DNA of 7,123 nt. It comes from Haloquadratum sp. J07HQX50 (GTDB taxonomy: Archaea > Halobacteriota > Halobacteria > Halobacteriales > Haloferacaceae). The notes beneath the pieces are model-generated. The model was not told where the DNA came from, ran no database searches, and saw only the letters and a program-made list of their open reading frames with translations. The first letter of the stretch is position 1. Each line of letters opens with the position of its first letter. The position numbers and the translations under genes were made by a program. Of this stretch, positions 1 to 5,265 are shown in pieces. The DNA lies in assembly GCA_000416005.1 (NCBI GenBank), contig KE356563.1:331208-338330 (forward strand), written 5' to 3'.

Positions 1-275
1 GGACGTACGCCGATGAGATGAATGTCGACGCCGATCACGAGAACTGGCACTTCCTCCGGCCTGCCTCGAAGGAGCGAGCCAAGACAGTCGTACAGGACCA
101 ATTTGGCGTCTTCTTCCAGCGCACCGAACCCGAAGACATGGACCTATATATGTTCACACACTCGGCCCTGACGCTGCTCGTCAACGCTGACGGGTTCATC
201 GAGCGCGCCTATCGCTCGAAATCGCCAGACGAGGAAACGATTCTCTCTGATTTAAACACGGTGAGAGACACGTGA
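1..275 (+). CDS. SCO1/SenC-family copper chaperone, C-terminal part (truncated by window start)
   Basis: The frame is open from base 3, before the first ATG at 18, so this is the C-terminal end of a gene that starts outside the window. About 90 residues are visible. The order of elements fits the end of the SCO1/SenC/PrrC thioredoxin fold: a TYADEM helix, a NWHFLRP strand region, a FGVFF segment, then FTHSALTLLVNADGFIERAY. The His in THS matches the conserved copper-ligand His of SCO proteins, and the following strand-turn-strand with DG matches the family. The CxxxC copper site would lie upstream and cannot be seen. SCO proteins deliver copper to, or reduce, the CuA site of cytochrome oxidase on the outer face of the membrane. 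The stop overlaps the next gene's GTG start by four bases (GTGA), implying translational coupling. A peroxiredoxin-like relative is the alternative, but less likely given the His context and neighbours. Confidence 0.8.
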   Translation, partial: TYADEMNVDADHENWHFLRPASKERAKTVVQDQFGVFFQRTEPEDMDLYMFTHSALTLLVNADGFIERAYRSKSPDEETILSDLNTVRDT

Positions 276-799
276 ACCGTCGGCAGGTCGTCGCCGCCAC
301 CGTGGGGCTCGGACTCACTGGGGGAAGCCTATGGGTTGCCCAGAACGGTCTACCAGGCATACAATCTCGGGATGAGGACCAACTTCCGATCCGTGTCGAG
401 ACCCTTGACACACGCGGATCGACTGCCGGTCAAACACTTGTCCCCACACCAGATACTGTCACTGTGGTCGATCTCTTCGCCACGTGGTGTGCCCCTTGCG
501 ACGACCAGCTCGCAATTTTGAACGCGATCCGAGCTGAATATGAGGAGGTATCGTTCATCTCCGTGACGAACGAACGTCCAAGCAAGACGCTGACCAGAGC
601 CGATATCTCCGAGTGGTGGAGTCGTCATAATGGTGCCTGGATTGTCGGCTTGGATCCCGGTAGTGAACTGCTGGCGGCGTTCGAAGCGGGCGGACTCCCC
701 TACATCGGCATCACCGACGAGGACGGAACCATCGAGTTCAGCCACAGCGGGCTCGTTGGAAAAAAAACACTCCGAGACCAACTCGATTCACTGGTGTAA
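272..799 (+). CDS. TlpA/ResA-like membrane-anchored thioredoxin
   Basis: This 175-residue protein starts at GTG 272, inside the stop of the SCO gene. Residues 3-4 are a twin arginine (NRRQVV) followed by a hydrophobic stretch to about residue 24. This suggests a Tat-type signal or an uncleaved anchor; no lipobox Cys is visible. The thioredoxin fold carries the redox site FATWCAPCDDQ (Cys73 and Cys76), a DPG turn near residue 129, the cis-proline loop GLPY (Pro143) and a final DEDGTIEFSHSG strand. A WCxPC site with an N-terminal anchor is typical of TlpA/ResA proteins, which reduce disulfides in apocytochrome c or in copper-site proteins on the outside of the membrane. Its position between SCO and CcdA genes supports a role as the soluble link between them. 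The exact substrate cannot be read from the sequence. Confidence 0.9.
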   Translation: MNRRQVVAATVGLGLTGGSLWVAQNGLPGIQSRDEDQLPIRVETLDTRGSTAGQTLVPTPDTVTVVDLFATWCAPCDDQLAILNAIRAEYEEVSFISVTNERPSKTLTRADISEWWSRHNGAWIVGLDPGSELLAAFEAGGLPYIGITDEDGTIEFSHSGLVGKKTLRDQLDSLV

Positions 800-1459
800 A
801 TGGTTGAACCTGCGGTCGCTGGGGCGCTGGCCTTCGCTGCAAGCGCTGGCGTTGCGACGTTCTTCGCCCCCTGTGCGTTCCCGCTTCTTCCGGGCTATGT
901 GGGGTACTATCTGAGCGAGAACGATGTGAATACGGGAATGCTCGCACCTGCTGGTGCTGCTGCCGGAGGCGCACTCGGTGCTCTTGCTGTCGTCGCGCTG
1001 CTCGTCCTGGCGGTGGGTCAGCCAGTGAAGACCGCACTGCCGGCACTCGAACCGGTTATCGGAGCTGGACTGATTGCCTTCGGCATCGTGACGCTGCTGA
1101 GCCGCGGACCGGAACTCCGCGTCCCGCTTCCGGAACGACCAGCGTCAGTGACCGGATTCGGTGTGTTCGGTGCCGTGTATGCAGTTGCCGCAGCAGGCTG
1201 TGTGGTACCGCTCCTCTTTGGCGTGGTCGCCCAAGCGCTTGCGTTCCCAATCCACGCCGGTGCTTTCGTACTAGCTGTGTATGCACTCGGGGTAACGCTC
1301 CCACTTGTTGGGATGACGTTGCTCGCGGGCGTCGGAATCAACTCCTGGCACTCCTTGGGAGCGTACTCGAGACGGGTTCAACAGGTCGCGGCCGTAGTGA
1401 TGATAGTAGCTGGTGGTGGGCAGATCTACCTTGCAGTGTTCGAACTGGGCGTCCTGTGA
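800..1459 (+). CDS. ccdA: CcdA/DsbD-type transmembrane thiol-disulfide electron carrier
   Basis: This is a 219-residue, very hydrophobic protein whose ATG directly follows the stop of the thioredoxin gene with no spacer, so the two are clearly co-transcribed. About six membrane segments can be drawn (roughly residues 8-30, 55-73, 85-101, 118-145, 151-176 and 196-214), the usual number and length for CcdA. The two redox cysteines are in family context: Cys25 in FAPCAFPLLPGY and Cys134 in AAGCVVPLLFG. CcdA moves electrons from cytoplasmic thioredoxin across the membrane to outward-facing thiol proteins such as the TlpA-like protein encoded just upstream. The stop TGA is at 1457-1459. No clear T-rich terminator follows, and the operon appears to end here because the next ~470 bases hold only decayed sequence. 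Identification as CcdA is firm; whether it serves oxidase assembly or cytochrome c maturation is inference. Confidence 0.92.
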   Translation: MVEPAVAGALAFAASAGVATFFAPCAFPLLPGYVGYYLSENDVNTGMLAPAGAAAGGALGALAVVALLVLAVGQPVKTALPALEPVIGAGLIAFGIVTLLSRGPELRVPLPERPASVTGFGVFGAVYAVAAAGCVVPLLFGVVAQALAFPIHAGAFVLAVYALGVTLPLVGMTLLAGVGINSWHSLGAYSRRVQQVAAVVMIVAGGGQIYLAVFELGVL

Positions 1460-1508
1460 CGAGACCAGAACCCAAAGAGAGCTTCTATGCCGCCACGGAG
1501 TCCTCGTG

Positions 1509-1700
1509 CTAAATGATTTCACTCATCGATTCCGATTGCCAGTGTAACACCACCGCAGCTGCAACACGCTCGCTTTCGCGGTCCTCGAAGTATTCACGTA
1601 CGAACTCGCATAACGTATCGCTCTTACCACTAAACACACCAGCCTCGACAGCGCTCTAAATAAGGAGTTCGTCTGGATAGGAGCCGGTGATCCGAGCCAT
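1509..1700 (-). pseudogene. Broken small antitoxin-like gene (UPF0175/RHH type) with in-frame TAG
   Basis: Read on the minus strand from ATG at 1700, the frame gives MARITGSYPDELLI, then TAG (codon 15), then SAVEAGVFSGKSDTL and, after a few residues, REYFEDRESERVAAAVVL, ending at TAG 1509-1511. All 64 codons are in one frame. The arrangement of a DEL strand, an xAVEAGVFSGKSDxL helix-turn-helix and an EYFED helix resembles small haloarchaeal ribbon-helix-helix or UPF0175-like DNA-binding antitoxins. This resemblance is from memory and was not searched. Intact relatives would be expected to continue with a second helical region, whereas this copy drifts and stops after VVL. The most likely state is a dead gene with an internal stop and lost C-terminus. 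No toxin partner is visible. Stop-codon readthrough is possible but unsupported. Confidence 0.5.
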
Positions 1701-1820
1701 CGCTTTAGCTCAGGTGATGTCTTCACACTATCTGTGAACTGCGCCGGAATAGCACATGCATTGAGACAATGAAACAACAAACCCGGTATATTGCATCTCG
1801 TGTCCGCTGTGGGGGGTCAC

Positions 1821-1931
1821 CTATCCCAGCAGGCCATCGTCGGACACTTCTGGGGGTGTGCCTGTCTCGACGACGTTGCTGTCCATCATCATGCAGACAC
1901 GGTCGACAATCTCGACTGCGAACGGAGGTCG
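1821..1931 (-). pseudogene. Fragment resembling the C-terminal end of an ABC transporter ATPase
   Basis: Immediately after the stop of the HTH-10 regulator, the same minus strand frame stays open for 36 codons before TAG at 1821-1823. It reads PPFAVEIVDRVCMMMDSNVV followed by ETGTPPEV. This looks like the stretch after the H-loop in ABC ATPases, where 'A-DRV..m..G.vve.G.p.ev' is usual. Walker A, signature and Walker B sequences are absent, and there is no start codon with upstream signals. It is therefore read as a relic, not a gene. An alternative is an unusual C-terminal extension of the regulator lost through a new TGA, but HTH-10 proteins normally end about where this one does. The family assignment is weak. 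Confidence 0.25.
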
Positions 1932-2597
1932 TCACTCGGAGTGGTCACTCTCCTCCATCAGGGACGAAATAATAAGTCGCTCAATTCCACGTCGAAGGAG
2001 CCCGCCGGCCGCCGGCTGAGAGATGTCCAGTTCACCGGCGACCTCGCTGAGTGTTGCGTTCCGTGGTTCTTCGAAGTACCCCGCTTCGAACGCGACGAGG
2101 AGTGCCTCTCGTTGGCTATCGGTCAGTCCGGCGTCCGTCGTGTCTAAACTGGCATACTGGTTCACACGTAGTAACTCGATATCGATGTCGTGTCGTCGCG
2201 CGGTATCCCAGAGGGCGGCTAAGTTCGTTCGCTCGGGCAGCCAGATGGTGAATATCCAGGCGTCTCTGTCGTTCTCCATATCAAGCACGACACCGTTCTT
2301 GCTCGAAATGACCGGCGAGAAGATCTTCGCTTCATCGGTATACTCGAAGCTGTAGATCGCTTTTTGATCTTCGGTTTCGATTACCTGCTCGAACTCACCA
2401 ACTGTGTGATCGTCCCGTAATCCGTCCTCGAACCGGCGGAAGTCAGACGACTCCACACGGTAGAAAAACTTTCCCGATGTCGGATCGGTCCCCGCCTCTG
2501 AAACCGATCTGACGCTCGAAGTTCGGTCATGTGCGACGGTCTCTGTGAGCACTATATCGGGATGCTCGATTCGGACAGCGGCTTTAATATCGGTCAT
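1932..2597 (-). CDS. HTH-10 (bacterio-opsin activator-type) transcriptional regulator
   Basis: This is a 221-residue protein. The N-terminal ~150 residues (MTDIKAAVRIEHPDIVLTET onward, with NGVVLDMENDRDAW and the IWLPERTNLAALWD helix) form the sensor-like module found before HTH-10 in many small haloarchaeal regulators. Residues 158-210 are the HTH-10 domain: LTDSQREALLVAFEAGYFEE, then a helix, then the recognition segment ELDISQPAAGGLLRRG. There is no PAS, GAF or receiver domain as in full-length Bat. The frame is open for about 93 codons upstream (to a TTG at 2876), but the ATG at 2597 is preferred. It begins the conserved module, and a TATA-like element lies 25-30 bases upstream, the spacing of leaderless haloarchaeal transcripts. 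The target genes are unknown. There is no same-strand operon partner; what lies upstream is a decayed gene. Confidence 0.88.
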   Translation of the reverse strand: MTDIKAAVRIEHPDIVLTETVAHDRTSSVRSVSEAGTDPTSGKFFYRVESSDFRRFEDGLRDDHTVGEFEQVIETEDQKAIYSFEYTDEAKIFSPVISSKNGVVLDMENDRDAWIFTIWLPERTNLAALWDTARRHDIDIELLRVNQYASLDTTDAGLTDSQREALLVAFEAGYFEEPRNATLSEVAGELDISQPAAGGLLRRGIERLIISSLMEESDHSE

Positions 2598-3025
2598 CGT
2601 CGTGTAAGGTGGGCGGCTTGGATATATCTCTATTCCCGGTCGGCCGACTGCTTGAGCGGCACCTTCGCTACCGTCGCGTAAATAGGGCCTCTCTGTATAC
2701 GCATCTGGTAGGTATAGCTCGAACTTCAGGTCGATGTCGGTGTCGTCGATCGAGTCGTTGAGCGGAACGTCGGTCGCGGCTTGGAGTGTCTCTGCCGGTG
2801 CGTGGCCGAGGGCTTGGTTTCGAGCTCCGGGTTCCATCTCGCCGAAGGAAGGTAGCCACACTCCCGTCCGTCTCAAGATCGAAGATCAGCCAGAAATCTG
2901 TCCTCTCCAGGATTGGTTCGTTCGCCATCTTCACCCCGGCCAGTTTGTGCGTGAGTGGATACTCGCCGTTCTCGATGGCCTTCTCTGTCTGCCGTTCCAA
3001 TTCAGCTTTGCTGACCGAGTTTCAT
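2598..3025 (-). pseudogene. Frameshifted gene of unknown family (two single-base insertions)
   Basis: Minus strand reading from ATG 3025 is broken at once, but removing one A from the AAA run (TTT at 3020-3022 on +) gives MNSVSKAELERQTEKAIENG, then EYPLTHKLAGVKMANEP, then ERTDFWLIFDLETDG. A second break lies at the GGG run (CCC at 2863-2865). Removing one G joins DLETDG to VWLPSFGEMEPGARNQALG, then HAPAETLQAATDVPLNDSID and FELYLPDAYTERP. The restored frame runs 142 codons into the regulator's start without a stop, so its true C-terminus is unclear. GC-rich third positions and acidic content on both sides of each break support former coding. No domain is recognised. An unbroken gene in relatives would confirm the model; two sequencing errors in homopolymers is the main alternative. 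Confidence 0.5.
2621..2628 (-). promoter_or_regulatory. TATA-box candidate for the HTH-10 regulator gene
   Basis: On the minus strand the element GATATATC lies with its ATATAT core at -30 to -25 relative to the A of the ATG at 2597. That is the position of the TATA box for a haloarchaeal leaderless transcript starting at or very near the start codon. No Shine-Dalgarno sequence precedes the ATG, which agrees with leaderless initiation. The element lies within the still-open upstream frame, which argues against a translation start further upstream. Confidence 0.55.
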
Positions 3026-3376
3026 ACCCTGTCGTCAAGCACATGGTATCTGAACCGAGTTGGAACGCCGAGATTTCGTGGTTCTTATCTCATCCCAACG
3101 GCAGGGTGCCGACAGCGATCTGTCGCCGAAATTCACCGGCTTCGCGGCACTGTCGTGGTTTTTGAGGGTTCCAAAATTGAGTTCCACACTGCTTCGGCGT
3201 TCGTCGTCACCTCGTGATAGCCTTTCTCGACGGAGAGGTGCCAGAAGGAGGACTTCCAGAGTACTTTGAGACCACGAGATCGATATCCGCGTTGCCCGCC
3301 TAACCGGAGGACGGCTCGGTCCGATTGGTCCACGCTCGGGTGGTTCGATGCTTATATTGATGTGTATGGCCGAATA
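3026..3376 (-). other. Spacer with no supported gene; one weak minus strand ORF
   Basis: No recognisable gene lies in this stretch. A 66-residue minus strand ORF (GTG 3333 to stop at 3133) contains WKSSFWHLSVEKGYHEVTTN and could be a fragment. A TATA-like AATATA lies about 20-25 bases before its GTG, slightly closer than ideal. The neighbouring minus strand frame is also open over SSVELNFGTLKNHDSAAKPV and has no start until an internal GTG. Two competing frames with mixed coding quality suggest decayed DNA rather than a working gene. Confidence 0.2.
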
Positions 3377-3580
3377 TTAGGATCTATCTTGGGGTTCGAC
3401 GCCGTGGTTGAATAGGTATCCCCAAAGGCGCTCAAGACAACTCGTTTCGCTCAACGGCGTGACCCCGGCGGGGAGATAGAGTTCTAGCTCAATCGCGCTG
3501 CTTCGGTCGTCGGCTCGGGTTTCCGCTGTCATACAATTAGATAGACGACCTACAACAGTATTGCTCTGTAGCTTATTCAT
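3377..3580 (-). pseudogene. Truncated conserved haloarchaeal hypothetical (ELYLPAG motif)
   Basis: This is a minus strand ORF of 67 codons from ATG 3580, with an internal ATG at 3532. The section SSAIELELYLPAGVTPLSET reads like the first strand of a haloarchaeal hypothetical family that I recall as normally well over 100 residues, with an N-terminal 'E-L-Y-L/V' strand followed by a helix. After SCLERLW the sequence (GYLFNHGVEPQDRS) loses that character and stops, so the C-terminal portion seems lost. The ATG at 3580 has a near-perfect Shine-Dalgarno (AAGGAGGT) four to five bases upstream. The internal ATG begins the part that looks conserved (MTAETRADDRSS). A small functional peptide cannot be excluded. 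Family membership is from memory and no function is known to me. Confidence 0.4.
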
Positions 3581-3583
3581 ATA

Positions 3584-3590
3584 ACCTCCT
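3584..3590 (-). promoter_or_regulatory. Strong Shine-Dalgarno before the ATG at 3580
   Basis: On the minus strand AAGGAGGTTAT directly precedes ATG 3580. It is complementary to the CCUCC core at the 3' end of archaeal 16S rRNA, with about four bases of spacing. This is by far the best SD in the window, and it favours 3580 over 3532 as the original start of the truncated gene. Confidence 0.45.
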
Positions 3591-3817
3591 TATACTGGGT
3601 CCCAGAGGGCCGGGGGATTCACACCTCTTTGAGACCTTGTTGGGTAAGACTAGTGCGGTTGGCAGGTGGCGAATGCTGAGACGACGGTCGTGTCGGAACT
3701 CATTCGTATATCGGGTTCATCCCGGAACGCCGGCACCCGTCGCGGGCGCTCAAAGAACTCGCCCCTAAACGAGATAGGCCACATCGTCGACCGATACGTG
3801 GCGTCGGTTCTCCGTTG

Positions 3818-3949
3818 TCAGCTGGCCTCTGCAAGGAACTCCTCAAGCGTTGCTACCTGATCAATCTCCGCGAGTTCATCGGTGATCTCATCGATGAGGT
3901 CGTCAACTGGGCGCTGGGCTGTCGCATCGTCGACGTCCGCCTGCCTCAT
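3818..3949 (-). CDS. Small acidic protein, 43 residues, unknown function
   Basis: This minus strand ORF runs from ATG 3949 to TGA 3818-3820 and is easily missed because it is short. It begins MRQADVDDATAQRPVDDLID and ends DQVATLEEFLAEAS. Fourteen of its 43 residues are Asp or Glu against two Arg and no Lys, a composition typical of real haloarchaeal proteins and rare in shadow frames. Residues 15-43 can form amphipathic helices with regular Leu/Ile spacing (LIDEITDELAEID, then LEEFLAEA), so it may dimerise or bind a partner. GAGAGG lies about eight bases before the ATG, and an in-frame stop just upstream fixes the start. No family is recognised. It could be a free small protein, an antitoxin-like peptide or the remaining end of a larger gene. 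Confidence 0.45.
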   Translation of the reverse strand: MRQADVDDATAQRPVDDLIDEITDELAEIDQVATLEEFLAEAS

Positions 3950-4009
3950 CGCTATGTCCTCTCAGCTGTCTCAGCGAACCGCGAGTCCGTGACGGTCGGA
4001 GAACGATCT

Positions 4010-4017
4010 ATCATAAA
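4010..4017 (-). promoter_or_regulatory. Possible TATA box for the small acidic ORF
   Basis: On the minus strand TTTATGAT lies 61-68 bases before ATG 3949. Transcription starting about 25 bases downstream would give a leader of roughly 36 bases that includes the GAGAGG SD-like element. The match to the haloarchaeal TTTAWA consensus is only moderate. Confidence 0.22.
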
Positions 4018-4072
4018 AGGGCAATATAGCAGAGTCCGAAATTTTTGATGCGCCCCTCAAAGAAGAATTACT

Positions 4073-4099
4073 TGGCGAGCCTCCCCGTCCTGGCGAGGC
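4073..4099. repeat. TGGCGAG direct repeat with overlapping inverted repeat
   Basis: TGGCGAG occurs at 4073-4079 and again at 4091-4097, a spacing of 18 bases. GCCTC (4079-4083) and GAGGC (4095-4099) form a 5-bp inverted repeat around an 11-base loop. The role is unknown; it lies downstream of the stress protein gene but lacks the T-run of an archaeal terminator. Confidence 0.35.
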
Positions 4100-4276
4100 G
4101 AGATGCTCCGAGTTTCAGTGAGGGCATATCTTCGCGTTTGCTGGCCGAACAGTCATCACTATACTCTGCCCTGGTTGGATGCATTTCAGCACTCCCCAAA
4201 CTGGACCGCGCGGCTGCTGGATCAGGTCCGATTGGGATGACACCTGTGGAGTCCGACTGAGAGGCCGGTTCCAGCG

Positions 4277-5146
4277 CTACGGTGAGTCTGCGATAGTCAG
4301 GACGGGCGTCGGTGCCGAGCGCACGGTCTTTTCGGCCACACTCCCGAGTAGAATACGATCCGTGCCACGTTTCCCTGTTGTTCCCATCCCGACAGCGTGT
4401 ATGTCGTTCGACTCTATACAGCCGAGGATCTCCTCAATAGGCGTTCCGTCTTCGATATGACGGACAATATCCGTCACACCACGCGTTTCGGCCTCCGAGA
4501 CGACAGCTTCGACGGCCTCAGTCGCGGCCTGTTCGTTTTCGCTGCCAGGGCTCGTTGACCGGACGTCCAATCCGAGTGCAGTCTTGCCGACGACAGACAG
4601 CACGTGCACGGTAGCATCGAGCGACGCTGCCAAGGAGAGAACATGGTCAGCTGCGTGTGTCGCAGCTGTACTCCCATCTGTTGGGAGGAGGATGTTCTCG
4701 TAAGGGAACTCAACGGTCTCATCGGGCTGCATCCGGACGGTGAGAACAGGAACCGAAGAGAGCCGGACAACCTTCTCGGAGACGCTTCCGATGAGGTATC
4801 GCGAAACTCCCTCGCGGCCATGGGTCGGCATCACGACCAGGTCTTGCTCGTACCGTTCGGCGTAGTCGACGATTGTCGGAGACGGGTTGCCCTGGACGAC
4901 ATCGGTGTCGTACGAGACGCTATGTGTGTCCAATGTTTTCGCCGCTTCCTCGACGATATCTTCACCTTTCTGTTCGAGCATGTCGATAGTTTCACCCTCA
5001 ACGACGGTGACGCTGTCACGCGCCGTGTCGGCCACGTAGAGTATCTGGATGGTCGCGTCGGCCCAGTCAGCGAGTTGGCTAACATGATGGAGAACTTTGA
5101 TCGCTCCCTCACTACCGTCGAAGGGGAGAAGGATGCTATCGTACAT
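4277..5146 (-). CDS. Tandem two-domain universal stress protein (UspA family)
   Basis: This 289-residue protein is made of two UspA domains in series, residues 1-138 and about 149-289. Each starts with the family strand ending in LLPxDGS (SILLPFDGSEGA; NILLPTDGSTAA) and ends with a VPVLTV/TPVLTI strand. The C-terminal domain has the full nucleotide-binding pattern G-x2-G-x9-G-S (Gly255, Gly258, Gly268, Ser269 in MGTTGKRGTDRILLGSVAEK). The N-terminal domain has PTHG-x9-GS, so the first Gly is Pro107 while Gly110, Gly120 and Ser121 are kept. Nucleotide binding is thus most likely in domain 2, possibly weaker in domain 1. USPs are cytoplasmic ATP/AMP-linked stress proteins of poorly defined output, and tandem forms are common in archaea. 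The gene stands alone with its own promoter; ATG 5146 begins the first strand directly. Confidence 0.93.
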   Translation of the reverse strand: MYDSILLPFDGSEGAIKVLHHVSQLADWADATIQILYVADTARDSVTVVEGETIDMLEQKGEDIVEEAAKTLDTHSVSYDTDVVQGNPSPTIVDYAERYEQDLVVMPTHGREGVSRYLIGSVSEKVVRLSSVPVLTVRMQPDETVEFPYENILLPTDGSTAATHAADHVLSLAASLDATVHVLSVVGKTALGLDVRSTSPGSENEQAATEAVEAVVSEAETRGVTDIVRHIEDGTPIEEILGCIESNDIHAVGMGTTGKRGTDRILLGSVAEKTVRSAPTPVLTIADSP

Positions 5147-5173
5147 AGCTTAATCACAGAGAGTTCGGTTGTC

Positions 5174-5182
5174 AAGTATTAA
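5174..5182 (-). promoter_or_regulatory. TATA-like element of the universal stress protein gene
   Basis: On the minus strand TTAATACTT ends 28 bases before ATG 5146, with an A-rich TAAAAAAC stretch further upstream. The distance suits a leaderless transcript or one with a few leader bases, and no Shine-Dalgarno is present before the ATG. The match to TTTAWA is moderate. Confidence 0.42.
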
Positions 5183-5210
5183 TGAGTTTTTTACCCGCCA
5201 CAGGCTAACT

Positions 5211-5225
5211 TCCCTTCCTCAGGGA
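5211..5225. repeat. Small hairpin (TCCCT/AGGGA)
   Basis: TCCCT (5211-5215) and AGGGA (5221-5225) form a perfect 5-bp stem around a 5-base loop, followed by a GC-rich run with the short hairpin GGC-GAA-GCC (5230-5238). It lies upstream of the stress protein gene and just before the frameshifted + strand gene. It may be chance; the function is unknown. Confidence 0.3.
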
Positions 5226-5265
5226 GCGGGGCGAAGCCGAGCGAGTTGTGAGGGGAGACAGCCGT

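Larger units (their letters stand above)
3950..4276. other. Spacer between small acidic ORF and stress protein gene
   Basis: No gene is supported here. The + strand frame from about 4017 reads EIFDAPLKEELLGEPPRPGE before a stop near 4115. It has coding-like composition but lacks any start codon, so it may be a relic. The only structure seen is a small repeat cluster at 4073-4099, listed separately. Confidence 0.3.

Noticed and set aside
350..781. 143-codon minus strand ORF opposite the thioredoxin gene
   Set aside because: The CAPC thioredoxin on the + strand fully explains the region; the antisense frame has no family features.
1791..2147. 118-codon + strand ORF at the end of the regulator gene
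   Set aside because: It overlaps the HTH-10 domain antisense; its His/Cys-rich start is the complement of the ABC-like fragment.
2734..3217. Two 143-codon + strand ORFs
   Set aside because: Their Ser/Arg-rich, acid-poor composition is that of shadow frames; the minus strand pieces at the same place are acidic and better supported.
3590..3640. G-rich run with TGGGTCCCA considered as a tRNA or RNA gene
   Set aside because: No cloverleaf, T-loop or anticodon arm can be folded from it.
4604..5182. 192-codon + strand ORF opposite the stress protein
   Set aside because: It is antisense to a clear two-domain UspA gene; long antisense frames are expected in GC-rich haloarchaeal DNA and it resembles no family.
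5195..5262. Possible IS200/IS605 end or guide-RNA scaffold suggested by the hairpin and GCGAAGCC-rich run
   Set aside because: No TnpA or TnpB coding sequence is near, no boundary motif could be defined, and the resemblance is only general.
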